Shown: positions 51,993 through 62,152, counted from the first letter of the stretch. The stretch: 64,000 nucleotides of DNA from UTCFX2 sp963827155 (GCA_963827155.1 CAWGZV010000002.1:3472001-3536000); one strand, 5' to 3'. The notes: a model not told the origin generated them from the sequence alone. Translations and numbers: made by a program.

Positions 51993-53401
51993 GCAGTCGG
52001 CAGGTCTCTCTGGCGGTAGTGGGCGGCGGACCGGCTGGTCTTTCCGCCGCAGCCCATGCAGCTAAGCTTGGGGTCGATACCGTCGTGCTTGATCTGCATG
52101 CCCAGACGGGTGGGCATTATTTCAATCTCCCACCCGATGAGCTCCAGCCAGGCAAACCCGGGAGTGATCTCACTGAAGGAAAATCCCTCATCGAGCAGGC
52201 AAAACAGGCTGGCGCAGAAATTCTGAGCGGTGCGCAAGTTTGGGGTATCTATCCGGAAGACCCGTTCCGGATCTGCATCTCTGGGAATCATTTGAAAGAA
52301 ATCCGGGCTCGATCGCTCATCCTCGCCCCTGGCGCGGTTGAGCGTGTCTGGCCTTTCCCCGGCTGGACGCTCCCGGGGGTGGTCACGGCTGGCGGCGCCC
52401 TCACCCTTATGAAAAGCCAGGGGATCCTGCCCGGCCGCAGGGTCCTCATCAGCGGGACCGGACCGCTCCAGCTCTCGCTTGCAGCTCTGCTCGCATCTCA
52501 CCATGCGGATATTGCCGGTTTGCTGGAGCTGAAACTTAAAAGTGAGATTATGGGCGCCTTTCGCTCCCCGGGACCGTTTGCTGCCCAATTTCCCCGGATT
52601 ATGGAAGGGCTGAGGTATTTGCTGGAGCTCGGGTCGAAAAGGATTCCATATTTATTCGGCTGGTCTGTCGTCCGCGCTTTGGGCGGTGATCAAGTCCGGG
52701 GGGCGGTCATCGCTCAAATCGATGCTGCCGGGAAGCCTGTGCCCGGTACGGAAAAAACTATCGATCTCGACTGCATCTGCCTGGGGCACGGGCTCTTACC
52801 AGACACGCAGCTCACCCGGCTGCTGGAATGCACCCATATCCTGCATCCGCAGCTGCCGGCATGGGTCCCCGTCCGGGACGAATGGTTGCAGACTTCGCTG
52901 CCCGGCGTTTTTGCAGTCGGAGACGCGGCGGATATTTGCGGGAAGACCGCCGCAGTTCTGGAAGGGCGGATCGCGGCCCTTGCGGCTGCTTGCCAGATGG
53001 GCAGGCTGGACGAAGCCGCTGCGAAGGAGCTTTCAGCGCCGCTCCAACAAAAGCTCGGTCGTGAAAGGCGGTTCGCTCAAGCGCTGGGTGAGATATTCAG
53101 CCTCCCTAAAGATCCCGCGTTCCTGGCGGAGGCCGATACGATCATCTGCCGGTGCGAATGCGTCACCTACCAGCAGGTCCGGGAGGCAATCTCAGACGGC
53201 GCCAGCTCAGTCCAGGCGGTTAAATATCATTCCCGGGCAGGGATGGGATGGTGCCGCGGGACAACGTGCGCGGCGCTCGTCAGCCAGATAATCGCTCAGC
53301 AAACGGGACTCAGCCTGGAGCATGCCAGCCGCCTGTCTACCCGCCCGCCGCTTTTCCCGGTGCCGTTGGACGAAGCCTTAACCCACGAGGGATTGAATTG
53401 A
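51989..53401 (+). CDS. FAD/NAD-dependent oxidoreductase with BFD-like [2Fe-2S] domain (HcnB/OoxA-like)
   Basis: 470 residues from the ATG at 51989. N-terminal FAD loop LAVVGGGPAGLSAAAHAAKL, APGAVERVWPFPGWTLPGV in the middle, GVFAVGDAADICGKTAAVLE later, and a C-terminal ferredoxin-like IICRCECVTYQQV ... GMGWCRGTTCAALV Cys set. Forms the electron-transfer subunit of the DAO-HcnA-HcnB-type complex. An alternative in-frame start 21 bp upstream is less likely. Confidence 0.87.
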   Translation: MSSRQVSLAVVGGGPAGLSAAAHAAKLGVDTVVLDLHAQTGGHYFNLPPDELQPGKPGSDLTEGKSLIEQAKQAGAEILSGAQVWGIYPEDPFRICISGNHLKEIRARSLILAPGAVERVWPFPGWTLPGVVTAGGALTLMKSQGILPGRRVLISGTGPLQLSLAALLASHHADIAGLLELKLKSEIMGAFRSPGPFAAQFPRIMEGLRYLLELGSKRIPYLFGWSVVRALGGDQVRGAVIAQIDAAGKPVPGTEKTIDLDCICLGHGLLPDTQLTRLLECTHILHPQLPAWVPVRDEWLQTSLPGVFAVGDAADICGKTAAVLEGRIAALAAACQMGRLDEAAAKELSAPLQQKLGRERRFAQALGEIFSLPKDPAFLAEADTIICRCECVTYQQVREAISDGASSVQAVKYHSRAGMGWCRGTTCAALVSQIIAQQTGLSLEHASRLSTRPPLFPVPLDEALTHEGLN

Positions 53402-54589
53402 CAAACCTTTCTTCACGCGAGCCGCGTTCTAACGACCTTAGCCCATCAAGAGCCAGATCGCGTCCCGATCGATATCGGCGGCGGGCTGTGCTCGATTTCT
53501 CAATTTGCATACCGGCGGCTCCTGGAGCATTTAGGCTGGCAGGAGGAAATCGTTATCGGGGGGATGCTTACCCAGGTCGTGAAGCCCAGTCCAGAGATGC
53601 TGGCATACTTGGGTTCAGATTTTGCCCATATTTCGGCGGGTCCTCCAGATGTCATCCTTTCAAAGACCCTTGAAGGAAGCTTCGATGACCCATTTGAGGC
53701 CTACGCCAGCGGGGAAGGGGTGCGGCATACCTGGAGGGATGAATGGGGGGTTGTCTGGCGGCGGGCAGCCTATTACTACGATATGGTCGGTTTCCCGCTC
53801 AAAGATGCGGCTTCCCTCGAGGATTTGGAAAACTACCGGATACCAGACCCGCGCGATCCCGGCAGGGTGCGCGGGCTGGCGGAACGCGCCCGGATCGCCC
53901 GCGAGAATGGTTTCGCGGTGACCCTCGACCCGCTCGCTGGTGGGATTCTGGAAATGGCTGCGTCCATGCGCGGCCATTCTAACTTCTATATGGATATGGC
54001 GATCAATCCAGAGCTTGCCGAACGGATTCTGGATGCCGTCACCGATTTCTTCGTCGCGTTCTACGATGAAGCGCTGAACGCGGCCGGTGAATGGATTGAC
54101 ATCGTTTTTTTTGGAGACGACTACGGCATGCAGAATGGGATGACGATTTCGCCCGCGCTCTGGAAAAAAATGATCAAGCCCCGCCTTGCGCGCCTCGTCC
54201 AAAAGATCAAGAGCTACCCGAACCTCCGCTACCAGCACCACTCCTGCGGCGCGATCGCAACCATTATTCCAGATCTTGTTGAGATCGGCGTCGATATCCT
54301 CAACCCGCTCCAGCCCTCTGCCAAAGGGATGGACCTGGCGCAGATCAAACGACAGTACGGCTCGGAGCTGGTCCTGCACGGCGCAGTCGATCAGCAAAAC
54401 ACGCTGCCGCACGGCACCCCACAGGATGTGCTGCAGGAGGTGCAAACTCGCGTTTGCGAGCTGGCTCCCGGCGGCGGATACATCGTTGCGGTCTCACCCA
54501 ATATCCAGGCGGATGTACCGCCAGAGAATATCCTGGCGCTTTTTCAGAATGTGCAGCGGTTGGGTGTCTATCCAATCGAGGTGAATTAG
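53398..54589 (+). CDS. Uroporphyrinogen-decarboxylase-family protein (one frame break)
   Basis: A 396-residue protein with a TTG start at 53398 overlapping the previous stop, if one base is removed from CC at 53422-53423. The restored N-terminus reads REPDRVPID-type: AHQEPDRVPIDIGGGLCSIS. Further: LDPLAGGILEMAASMRGHSN, FFGDDYGMQNGMTISP, YQHHSCGAIATIIPDLVEIG and LHGAVDQQNTLPHGTPQDV. The HxCG zinc site and lack of haem-pathway context point to the corrinoid-methyltransferase (MtaA/CmuA) side of the family, not to haem synthesis. No corrinoid protein gene is nearby. Confidence 0.82.
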
Positions 54590-54622
54590 CAATCGAATCA
54601 GTTTTCAGTGGACTAAGCTCAA

Positions 54623-55042
54623 ATGAATGCTGATCGAAATCGTCCGTTCGAGATCGATAATGTCAGGCTGAGCCGCCCGACGAACCAGCTGGATCGCCTG
54701 CTCCATTTTTACTGCGATGGGTTAGGTCTCTCCCAGGTCTTCACATTCCCCGAAGATGCCGCCGGCTACGCGGGCGCGGTCCTGGCGTATCCCGGGCACC
54801 CTCTGCACCTGGAATTCTGCACCCACCGCCAGGGTTTCCAAACTTGCCGCCCGCCGACCCGGGATAACCTGATCGTCTTCTACTTGAAAACGCCCATCGA
54901 TCTGGAGGAGCTTGGACGCCATATGGGTGAGCTCGGCTACCCGGCCCAACCCGCCGCAAATCCCCACTGGGACCAGGACGGGATCACCTTCGAAGATCCC
55001 GATGGGTGGAGGGTCGTGCTGATGCTGCGGAACAATGTCTGA
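54623..55042 (+). CDS. VOC/glyoxalase-family protein
   Basis: 139 residues. Two beta-alpha-beta halves: RLSRPTNQLDRLLHFYCDGL at the start, HLEFCTHRQGF in the first, LGELGYPAQPAANPHWDQDG and FEDPDGWRVVLML in the second. H and E positions match metal ligands of the VOC fold. Likely a small-molecule isomerase, dioxygenase or binding protein. Confidence 0.8.
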   Translation: MNADRNRPFEIDNVRLSRPTNQLDRLLHFYCDGLGLSQVFTFPEDAAGYAGAVLAYPGHPLHLEFCTHRQGFQTCRPPTRDNLIVFYLKTPIDLEELGRHMGELGYPAQPAANPHWDQDGITFEDPDGWRVVLMLRNNV

Positions 55043-55069
55043 AAGTCTAATCAAATTCTGGAGGTTGAA

Positions 55070-55384
55070 ATGAAATTCCTGGTGATTGAAAGACATCGCG
55101 AATCCCTGACGAGGGAGGTGCTGGAGAAGATTGCGCCGGCAATGTTCGAATATCTCAAGAAATTGGAGCGGATGGGCAAGGCGGAACATTACGTCTTGGC
55201 AGGGAATCCTGGCGGGGTGGTCATGTTTGATGTCGAGTCCAACGAAGAGCTCGCCGTGCTGGTGTCCGGCAACCCGATCTATCCCTACACCACCCGTGAG
55301 ATTTACCCATTGTGGGAGCCGGAGAAAGCTTCTGCATACGTCGACACCCTGGTAGAGACCATGAAAAAGCTGGATGTCGAATAG
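55070..55384 (+). CDS. Small alpha-beta-barrel protein (muconolactone-isomerase-like)
   Basis: 104 residues. MKFLVIERHRESLTREVLEK, AEHYVLAGNPGGVVMFDVES and the following SNEELAVLVSGNPIYPYT give the beta-alpha-beta pattern of dimeric ferredoxin-like barrels (muconolactone isomerase, YciI). Exact family is uncertain. GGAGGTTGAA precedes the ATG. It sits between VOC and the sugar kinase. Confidence 0.6.
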   Translation: MKFLVIERHRESLTREVLEKIAPAMFEYLKKLERMGKAEHYVLAGNPGGVVMFDVESNEELAVLVSGNPIYPYTTREIYPLWEPEKASAYVDTLVETMKKLDVE

Positions 55385-55399
55385 AAATTGGAGCCTGAT

Positions 55400-56440
55400 T
55401 TGGCAGATAAAAAAGTCGTCACTTTCGGCGAGATCATGATGCGCCTCTCTCCGCCCGGGTTTCAGCGTTTAACCCAGGCGAGGAGTTTTGATGTAATTTA
55501 CGGCGGTGGTGAAGCCAATGTCGCCGCTTCGCTCGCCAATTTCGGCGAGGCGGTGGATTTTATCTCCCGCATCCCCGATAATCCGATCGGTGAGGCCTGC
55601 ATCCAGTTTTTGCGCCAGAACGGCATCGGCACGGCAAAGATCCTGCGCGGCGGCGAGCGGTTGGGGATTTATTTCCTGGAAATGGGGGCGGTCCAGCGCG
55701 GCAGCCTCGTGGTTTACGATCGGGCTGCTTCGTCGATAGCGGCGATCGAACCAGGCATGATCGATTGGTCCGCCGCGTTCGAGGATGCAGATTGGTTCCA
55801 CTGGACCGGGATCACCCCGGCGATTTCCAAAGGCACCGCCGAGGTCTGTCTCGAAGCGGTCAAGTTCGCCAGGGAGAAAGGTCTGGTAATTTCCTGCGAT
55901 CTCAACTACCGCGCCAAGCTTTGGAAGTGGGGAAAGAAAGCCGGCGAAGTGATGCCGGAGCTCGTCAGCTTCTGCGATGTCGCGATCGGCAACGAAGAGG
56001 ACGCCGAGAAGGTTTTCGGCATTCAAGCGCCCGGGGCAAACGTGACGGCAGGACAGCTGGAGGCAGAGGCATACTTCTCCGTCCTGACCGCATTAAAAGA
56101 GCGCTTCCCTCGCCTGAAGACCGCCGCCATCACACTGCGGAAATCGATCTCTGCCAGCCATAATACCTGGTCGGCGGTCATGCTGGATCATGACCGCTGC
56201 TATGTCGGGCAGTCCTTCGATATCACCCATATTGTCGACCGGGTTGGCGGCGGGGATGCGTTCATGGGTGGCTTGATCTACGGGCTTCGCCGCTTCCCGG
56301 AAGACCCTCAGCGCGTCCTGGACTTTGCGATCGGGGCTTCCTGCTTGAAGCACACGATATTCGGTGATTTCAACCAGGTTGGCGTATCTGAGGTCGAGAA
56401 GCTCATCGCCGGCGACGCCTCCGGGCGCGTATCCAGGTGA
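55400..56440 (+). CDS. PfkB-family sugar kinase (2-keto-3-deoxygluconate-kinase-like)
   Basis: 346 residues from the TTG at 55400 (GGAG 6 bp before); another TTG at 55388 is in frame but has no ribosome site. GGGEANVAASLANFGEAVDF near residue 30 is the PfkB first signature; VDRVGGGDAFMGGLIYGL near residue 280 is the second, with the catalytic Asp. ISCDLNYRAKLWK resembles KdgK. It phosphorylates a sugar or sugar acid; its place at the end of a heterocycle island is unexplained. Confidence 0.83.
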   Translation: MADKKVVTFGEIMMRLSPPGFQRLTQARSFDVIYGGGEANVAASLANFGEAVDFISRIPDNPIGEACIQFLRQNGIGTAKILRGGERLGIYFLEMGAVQRGSLVVYDRAASSIAAIEPGMIDWSAAFEDADWFHWTGITPAISKGTAEVCLEAVKFAREKGLVISCDLNYRAKLWKWGKKAGEVMPELVSFCDVAIGNEEDAEKVFGIQAPGANVTAGQLEAEAYFSVLTALKERFPRLKTAAITLRKSISASHNTWSAVMLDHDRCYVGQSFDITHIVDRVGGGDAFMGGLIYGLRRFPEDPQRVLDFAIGASCLKHTIFGDFNQVGVSEVEKLIAGDASGRVSR

Positions 56441-56647
56441 GGATGTCCTATTTAAAAACGCAAAATTCTAAAACCACAGATAGACCGATTGAACTAAAAT
56501 AGCTGTTAAGCATGGGTCAGTCCATATAAATATTGGCTTGAATTGAGCCGCTTCTCTACGAAAAAAAAGAAAAAAACTAACACCCATCGCTCTCCAAAAC
56601 GCCGGGGGGTCAATAAAATATATGTATCAATACCGCAAGGAGGCCCC

Positions 56648-59556
56648 ATGCCGGGCTACCGCTCACTCACTGCACTCTTTATAGCCAGCCTGCTTCTGCT
56701 CAATCCCCTATTCGCCCGTGCCGGCTTGCCCATATCTGCCGGCGATGAGGTCATCGTCCTTAACGTCGACACCACCATCGATACTAACGCCAGTAGCTAT
56801 CAGCTCTGCCAAGATTTTACCCCGAACGACTGCTCGCTGCGCGGCGCCATCACTCACGCCAACGACCACCCCAATCAGCAATTTAAAATAATCCTCGAAC
56901 CCGCCACCTACTTCCTTACCATCCCGGGCTACGATGACGAAAACGAGATGGGCGATCTGGACATCTCTGGAAACCTGGAGCTGGTTGGTCAGGGGGTCTC
57001 GCTGACCACTATTAATGCTAATCAGCTCGACCGAGTGCTCCAGGTGATGCCTAAATCCAATGTAGAGCTGCGTGATCTCACAATTACTGGGGGCTTATCA
57101 GCACCATCACTCAGTGGTGGAGGTATATACAATCATGGGGAGTTGAGATTGGTGAACTCACGCGTGACCGGCAACCATGCTGGAGATGGCCTGCCAGTAG
57201 GGCCAGATGATATTAAAGCGGGAAATGGTGGAAATGGCGGGGGATTATACAACGCTGGATATCTAATTCTCGAAGCAGGAAGCTTGATAAGTGAAAATTC
57301 TGCTGGAGAAGGTGGGGCTTCGGGGATAGAGACCGGCGGGAAAACCGCTGGAGATGGCGGCGATGGTGGTGGGATTATGAATTCCGGCGCTGTAGAAATT
57401 TTAAATTCGAATATTGAACAGAACTTTGCCGGGGATGGCGGAATAGGGCTGGGAGATTGTCGTGAACTATTTGAATGTGACTACGGATCTGGTGGCAATG
57501 CGGGAAGCGGTGGACATGGTGGTGGGATCGCAAACTGGGGTTCAATTTCCTGGATTGGCGGATCTTTGAATAATAATAGATCCGGGTCAGGATTAAATGG
57601 AGGGCAAGGAACATGGTACGGCGGGGCAGGTGGTGATGGCGGTAATGGGGGGGGCTTTTTAACAGCGGAGTTTTTTTTGCTGAAAATTTGAACTTGGATT
57701 ACAACCAATCTGGGACAGCTGGTGAGACATGGTGGGGAATTAATGATTATTGGGTTTATTCAGGGACGCCAGGGAAAGGTGGAGGGCTTTACAATGAAAC
57801 CTCCGCAGTATTATTAAACAGCAGAGTTTCGCATAATCAAACAAAGCAGGTTATTTTGGATGATGGTGGATATTCTGCAGGTGACGGAGGCGGGATTTAT
57901 AATTCATCTCATGCAGACCTCTACTTGAAGGAGTATATTTTAAGTGGTAACCTGGCAACTGGTCTTGGTGGTGGCATATTTAACAATGGTTCTATACAGG
58001 CGGATGAGGGGAATATTTCCCAGAACAGCGGAATGAAGGGTGCTGGCGGTGTGTTCAACAGTGGAACTCTTAAAATTGATCGGTCGTTTATATCTGCCAA
58101 TTCAACGGGTCCGGGATATGATGGCTGGCAACTAGTCAGCCATCGAAGCCCTGGTGCAGCTCCAGCTGTCGATGGCGAGAGCCCTCATGGAGGAGGAATA
58201 TTCAATACCGGAATAGCCAGGCTTGCTGATATCCAAATTTCTGAGAATCAGACAGGTGATGGTGGAAAAGGTTGTCCGTGTACTACTATGATGCTCCCGC
58301 CTTCAGATGGTGGCGATGGCGGCGGAGGTGGGGGGATTTACAATTCTGGAGATATGGAGCTTATTCAATCGCTCATTAAACAACTATAACTGGCAGAGGA
58401 GGGGATAATCGAATGATTGCTCCTGGGTCCAGTGAAAATGGTGCAGGCGGCAGCGGCGGAGGGATATTCAACCAGGGCACCCTGACCGCAGCCTATCTTG
58501 AAATTCAAGATAACACAACGGGTCTCGGCTACAGTGATAACGAGCCTGCCGGCAGCGGCGGCGGGCTGGCAAACGAAGGCAACCTTTACCCTCTCAAACA
58601 GCCTGGTTGAAGGCAACCGCGCTAGGAAGGGGGCCTCGGCGGCGGCATCTACCTCCGTGCTCTCGAGCCCGGTCAGCCTCCAACTCAGCTAAAGAACCTC
58701 AGGCTGTTTGAGAATATCAGCGGCCTCGACGGCGGTGGGCTGTATGCCTCCGGGAGCGATATATTTCTGGATAACTTGATCGTCGCCGACAACCACGTCC
58801 CTCTGGACCGCTTCGGCTCCGGGCTCTACTTCGCCGGCCTCCAGGCCTCCCTCCGCCACCTTACCCTCGCCTCCAACGATCCGCTCTACGGCAGCGGAAT
58901 TTATGCAATAACCTCTACCCTCTCGCTCACCAACACGGTCATCGCCGCCCAGCACACGGGTGTATATGTTGCCTCAAGCGCCAGCGTCAGGATGGAATCC
59001 ACCCTCTGGGGTGCAGGCGCCTGGGCTAACACCCAGGACTATATCGCCGCCGGTTCTTTGATTACCGGCGCCCTCAACCTGCACGCCGACCCGCTCTTCC
59101 TCAATCCATCTCTGCTCGATTTTCATCTTTCGACCGCCTCACCCGCCGTCGACGCCGGGATCGAATCCGGACTGCCCTTCGACCTGGACGACCAGCCGCG
59201 CCCTAACCCCGATACAAACCTGCCTGACATCGGCGCGGATGAAGTCTGGGAGCCTTATTCCGCTCACCGGGGTTGAGATTCTCCCCCCGCCCAGCCCAAT
59301 CACCGCTACCCTGCCGGTCACCCTTTCCACCGCCATCCAGCCGGACGACGCCACGCCCAATGTTTCCTACATCTGGCTGCCGGTCCCGATCTCCGGGCAA
59401 GGCTCTTCCCCGGCGGTCTTTGCTTTCGAGCGAGGCGGCTTGCAGTCCGTCACCGTATGGGCGGTGCAGGCAGGCCAGTCCGTGAGTGATACAATCATGA
59501 TCGATGCGGCGCCAATGGTCCGCCCCTTCTACTTACCTCTGGTGTACCGGCCGTGA
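56648..59556 (+). pseudogene. PMP-like right-handed beta-helix surface protein (five frame breaks)
   Basis: A 969-residue exported protein if single-base changes are corrected near 57647-57660, 58378-58380, 58585-58587, 58626-58632 and 59249-59270. AAGGAGG precedes the ATG at 56648; a signal peptide (LTALFIASLLLLNPLFARAG) follows. The head has the CSLRGAITHANDHPN block typical of these exported proteins. The body is full of GGGIYN/GGGIFN-x-G turns and short N-rich strands, the parallel beta-helix seen in chlamydial polymorphic membrane proteins. The C-terminal 95 residues look like an Ig-like region ending FYLPLVYRP. So many breaks in one gene suggest either indels in its G-rich runs or a true pseudogene. 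Confidence 0.75.
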
Positions 59557-60368
59557 AACTCGAATCCAAAAAGCCAGATAACGATCAAAATCCTTTCTGG
59601 AGCGCCCTCCTCGCCGTCCTGCCCTACCTCCCTGTCGCAGCCAGCATCGCCACCTACCGCTACCTCAACCTGGAATACGTCATCACTGAGCGCATTCAGA
59701 TGTTCACGATTGCGGCTTTCCTGGCGCTGGTATTCGTGGGCTGGATGCGCGGCTTCCCCGCCTGGTGTTTCCCCTACCTCTCGGTCGTCTTCGGCATCTT
59801 TCTGGCTTTATGGATCGGCAGCGATTCCGATATGACTTTCTGGGAGAACCTGGGGTGGAAGATCACGATGCTCGGTCCGGTGATGCTGGTCTTCCTGATC
59901 TTCTGGTATTTCAACCGCCGGCGCTTTCCGCTGCGCCGGCTCGTGGAGGCGGTCCGCCGGGATTGGACCCTGATCTCTTTTGCCGTCTACAGCCTGCTGA
60001 TCCTGGTCATCCACGGCCTCTTCAGCGATATTCGCTCGACCTACGGCGCCCCTTACCTGCTGCTGTCCACCTTCATCGCAATGACCGGCTCGGCGCTCTA
60101 CGTCCTGCTGCGGTCCCAAAGGGGGCGCTTCACTGCCCTTGTGGTTTGCTTCAGCCTCTGCTGGCTGGCGGCGGGCTATGGCTCGGCTACCTTTTGGCAT
60201 GGCCGCCGGGAGGATTGGATGAGCGCGCCCGCAAACGGGCTGGTCTACGCCAGGGGCTACCTCACAGCCTGGGCGATCATGCTCGTCTTGATGTGCCTGC
60301 CCCCACTCGTTCTCTGGATTAAACTCGCCTTCCGGCAAAAATTCAACCCACTGTATAGGCCGCTTTAA
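59553..60368 (+). CDS. Polytopic membrane protein of unknown function
   Basis: 271 residues, GTG start overlapping the previous stop (GTGA). About eight membrane segments (for example MFTIAAFLALVFVGWM, WCFPYLSVVFGIFLALWIG, YLLLSTFIAMTGSALYVLL). No motif recognised. Coupled to the beta-helix protein gene, so it may serve the same surface process. Confidence 0.72.
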   Translation: MKLESKKPDNDQNPFWSALLAVLPYLPVAASIATYRYLNLEYVITERIQMFTIAAFLALVFVGWMRGFPAWCFPYLSVVFGIFLALWIGSDSDMTFWENLGWKITMLGPVMLVFLIFWYFNRRRFPLRRLVEAVRRDWTLISFAVYSLLILVIHGLFSDIRSTYGAPYLLLSTFIAMTGSALYVLLRSQRGRFTALVVCFSLCWLAAGYGSATFWHGRREDWMSAPANGLVYARGYLTAWAIMLVLMCLPPLVLWIKLAFRQKFNPLYRPL

Positions 60369-60524
60369 TTAGCTAAATTCGCCCCATTTCGATAATATCG
60401 GCTCTGTTTCACCTGAAAGGGTTCAATTATTCTAAGCGCGTAGCAACGAAGACTACCAAGTTCTCAAATTAATTATATGCTTTGCGCCCTTTGCGGTTTC
60501 GCGTTAGATTTTAAGGAGGATAAA

Positions 60525-60854
60525 ATGGCCTATGACGAAAATCTGACGAGGCGCATCCGCCTCGAGCTGGGCGGGTTGACAGGTCTCACCGAGAAAAAGA
60601 TGTTCGGTGGGGTCGGGTTTCTGCTCAACGGCAACATGGCCTGCGGCGTTCATGGCAAGGATATGATCGTGCGCATCGGTCCGCAGCGTCACGCTGAGGT
60701 GCTCGCCTATCCAGGCGTCCGGGCATTCGACATGACCGGCAAACCCATGACCGGCTGGGTCACCGTATCTCCAGACGCGATCGAGGACGATCAGGCTTTC
60801 CGAGAATGGCTGCGCTGGGGGGTTGACTTCGCCGCCTCGCTGCCGCCGAAGTAA
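60525..60854 (+). CDS. TfoX N-terminal-domain protein
   Basis: 109 residues from the ATG at 60525 preceded by AAGGAGG. LTRRIRLELGGLTGLTEKKM, FGGVGFLLNGNMACGVHGKD and MTGWVTVSPDAIEDDQAFRE follow the TfoX_N pattern. Widespread; the single-domain form is of unknown role. Confidence 0.88.
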   Translation: MAYDENLTRRIRLELGGLTGLTEKKMFGGVGFLLNGNMACGVHGKDMIVRIGPQRHAEVLAYPGVRAFDMTGKPMTGWVTVSPDAIEDDQAFREWLRWGVDFAASLPPK

Positions 60855-60859
60855 ATCTG

Positions 60860-61273
60860 ATGATCGAATTCACCGAAAAAATCCCGACCCCTGCGGATTA
60901 CGGCGCCCTCTTCGAGACCACCGGCTGGAACGAGATCTACCATGCGTCCCCCGACGACCTGATCCGCGCCGCCTCGAACAGCTGGTGCGTTCTCACCGCC
61001 TACGACGGCAGCCGACTGGTCGGTTTTGGGCGAGTCCTCACCGACCAGGTCCTCCACGCCATGATCTATGAGCTGATCGTCCACCCCGATTACCAGAACC
61101 AGGGCATCGGCGGTGGCATCCTCGACCGCCTGGTCGCCCGCTGCCGTGAAGCTGGCATCCACGATATCCAGCTATTCTGCGCCCGCGGCAAGCGCCCCTT
61201 CTACGAAAAGCGCGGCTTTCTGGCTCGCCCCAGCGACGCCCCGGGGATGTACTACGGTCCAGCCTCTCCCTGA
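60860..61273 (+). CDS. GNAT-family N-acetyltransferase
   Basis: 137 residues. LIVHPDYQNQGIGGGILDRL is the acetyl-CoA loop (Q-x-x-G-x-G) and KRPFYEKRGFLAR the C-terminal tyrosine region. Starts 5 bp after the TfoX-like gene. Confidence 0.87.
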   Translation: MIEFTEKIPTPADYGALFETTGWNEIYHASPDDLIRAASNSWCVLTAYDGSRLVGFGRVLTDQVLHAMIYELIVHPDYQNQGIGGGILDRLVARCREAGIHDIQLFCARGKRPFYEKRGFLARPSDAPGMYYGPASP

Positions 61274-61573
61274 GGGGTTTTAAGAGCATCCTCTCGGACT
61301 CTATTCTTTCCCTGTCCCCCCATCTCCAGACTGAGCAGGCAGGCTTCGCAGCTGTTGGTGTAGCTCTAACTGCAGTTTTACGCGCTCCAATTTCCACCTG
61401 CAGCTGATTGACTTTGCAGCCTCCAACTGCCGTTTTACGCAGCGCTATCTTCCTCCTGCCGTATTTCCTCGGCACAATCTCCACTCACAGGATGCAGGTT
61501 CTCTGTTCCGCTTCCTTAAGCCCCGCTCACATTCCTCCTTACCAGCCATGGTAAAATACCGGACTGCCCCGCA
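61274..61573. other. 300-bp gap without a gene
   Basis: No coding sequence or promoter found. It is pyrimidine-rich on the + strand and has two copies of CTAACTGCAGTTTTACGC / CCAACTGCCGTTTTACGC 57 bp apart (near 61367 and 61424), with no known meaning. Confidence 0.5.
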
Positions 61574-62143
61574 ATGAAACCCGCTGTAGATTTGATCCGC
61601 TCTCGTCTCCCCACCCGCCAGGAAACCCTGCCGGTCTTCGCGGTTTTTGTCTTCTTTGGGTTCAGCTGGGCGCTCTACCGCCTGTTCTGGTACATCCCGA
61701 GCTGGCTCGAGTACCTGAATGTTTCCAAGATCCTCACCATCCTCGCTTACGTCATGGCTTTCGCCTTGATCGAAAGCCTGCTCCTCACAGCCGGGGTGGT
61801 CTTTTTCTCGCTCTTCTTTCCACCTCGCCTTTTCAAAGAAAAATTCGCCCTCATGGGCAGCAGCCTGGCGGCTTTGCTCGGAATCGCGGCGGTCCTGCTC
61901 CAGCGCAAGATCAACCTGGTTTACCGCCAGGAGCTCTGGCAGCTGATCGCCTATCCGCTTGCGTTCCTGCTGCTGCTGGCGGTCGCGGTCCTGCTCCTGG
62001 GTTTGCTCTTCCGGCGCTTCCCCTCCCTGGCACGCTTCACCCTCGCCGTCCTCGACCGTTTAACCATTTTCACCTATTTCTATGTCCCTCTAAGCCTGAT
62101 CGGTCTGGTCGTTGTGATCCTGCGCAACCTGATCGGGAGCTAA
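61574..62143 (+). CDS. Polytopic membrane protein of unknown function
   Basis: 189 residues, five or six membrane segments (VFAVFVFFGFSWALYRLFWY, LIAYPLAFLLLLAVAVLLLG, YFYVPLSLIGLVVVIL). No motif recognised. Ten bases separate it from the sulfatase-fold gene, so the two are likely to be co-transcribed. Confidence 0.75.
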   Translation: MKPAVDLIRSRLPTRQETLPVFAVFVFFGFSWALYRLFWYIPSWLEYLNVSKILTILAYVMAFALIESLLLTAGVVFFSLFFPPRLFKEKFALMGSSLAALLGIAAVLLQRKINLVYRQELWQLIAYPLAFLLLLAVAVLLLGLLFRRFPSLARFTLAVLDRLTIFTYFYVPLSLIGLVVVILRNLIGS

Positions 62144-62152
62144 TCCATATCC

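Noticed and set aside
61038..61484. 148-codon - strand reading frame
   Set aside because: Arg-rich, overlaps the GNAT gene, and looks like a shadow plus low-complexity intergenic sequence.
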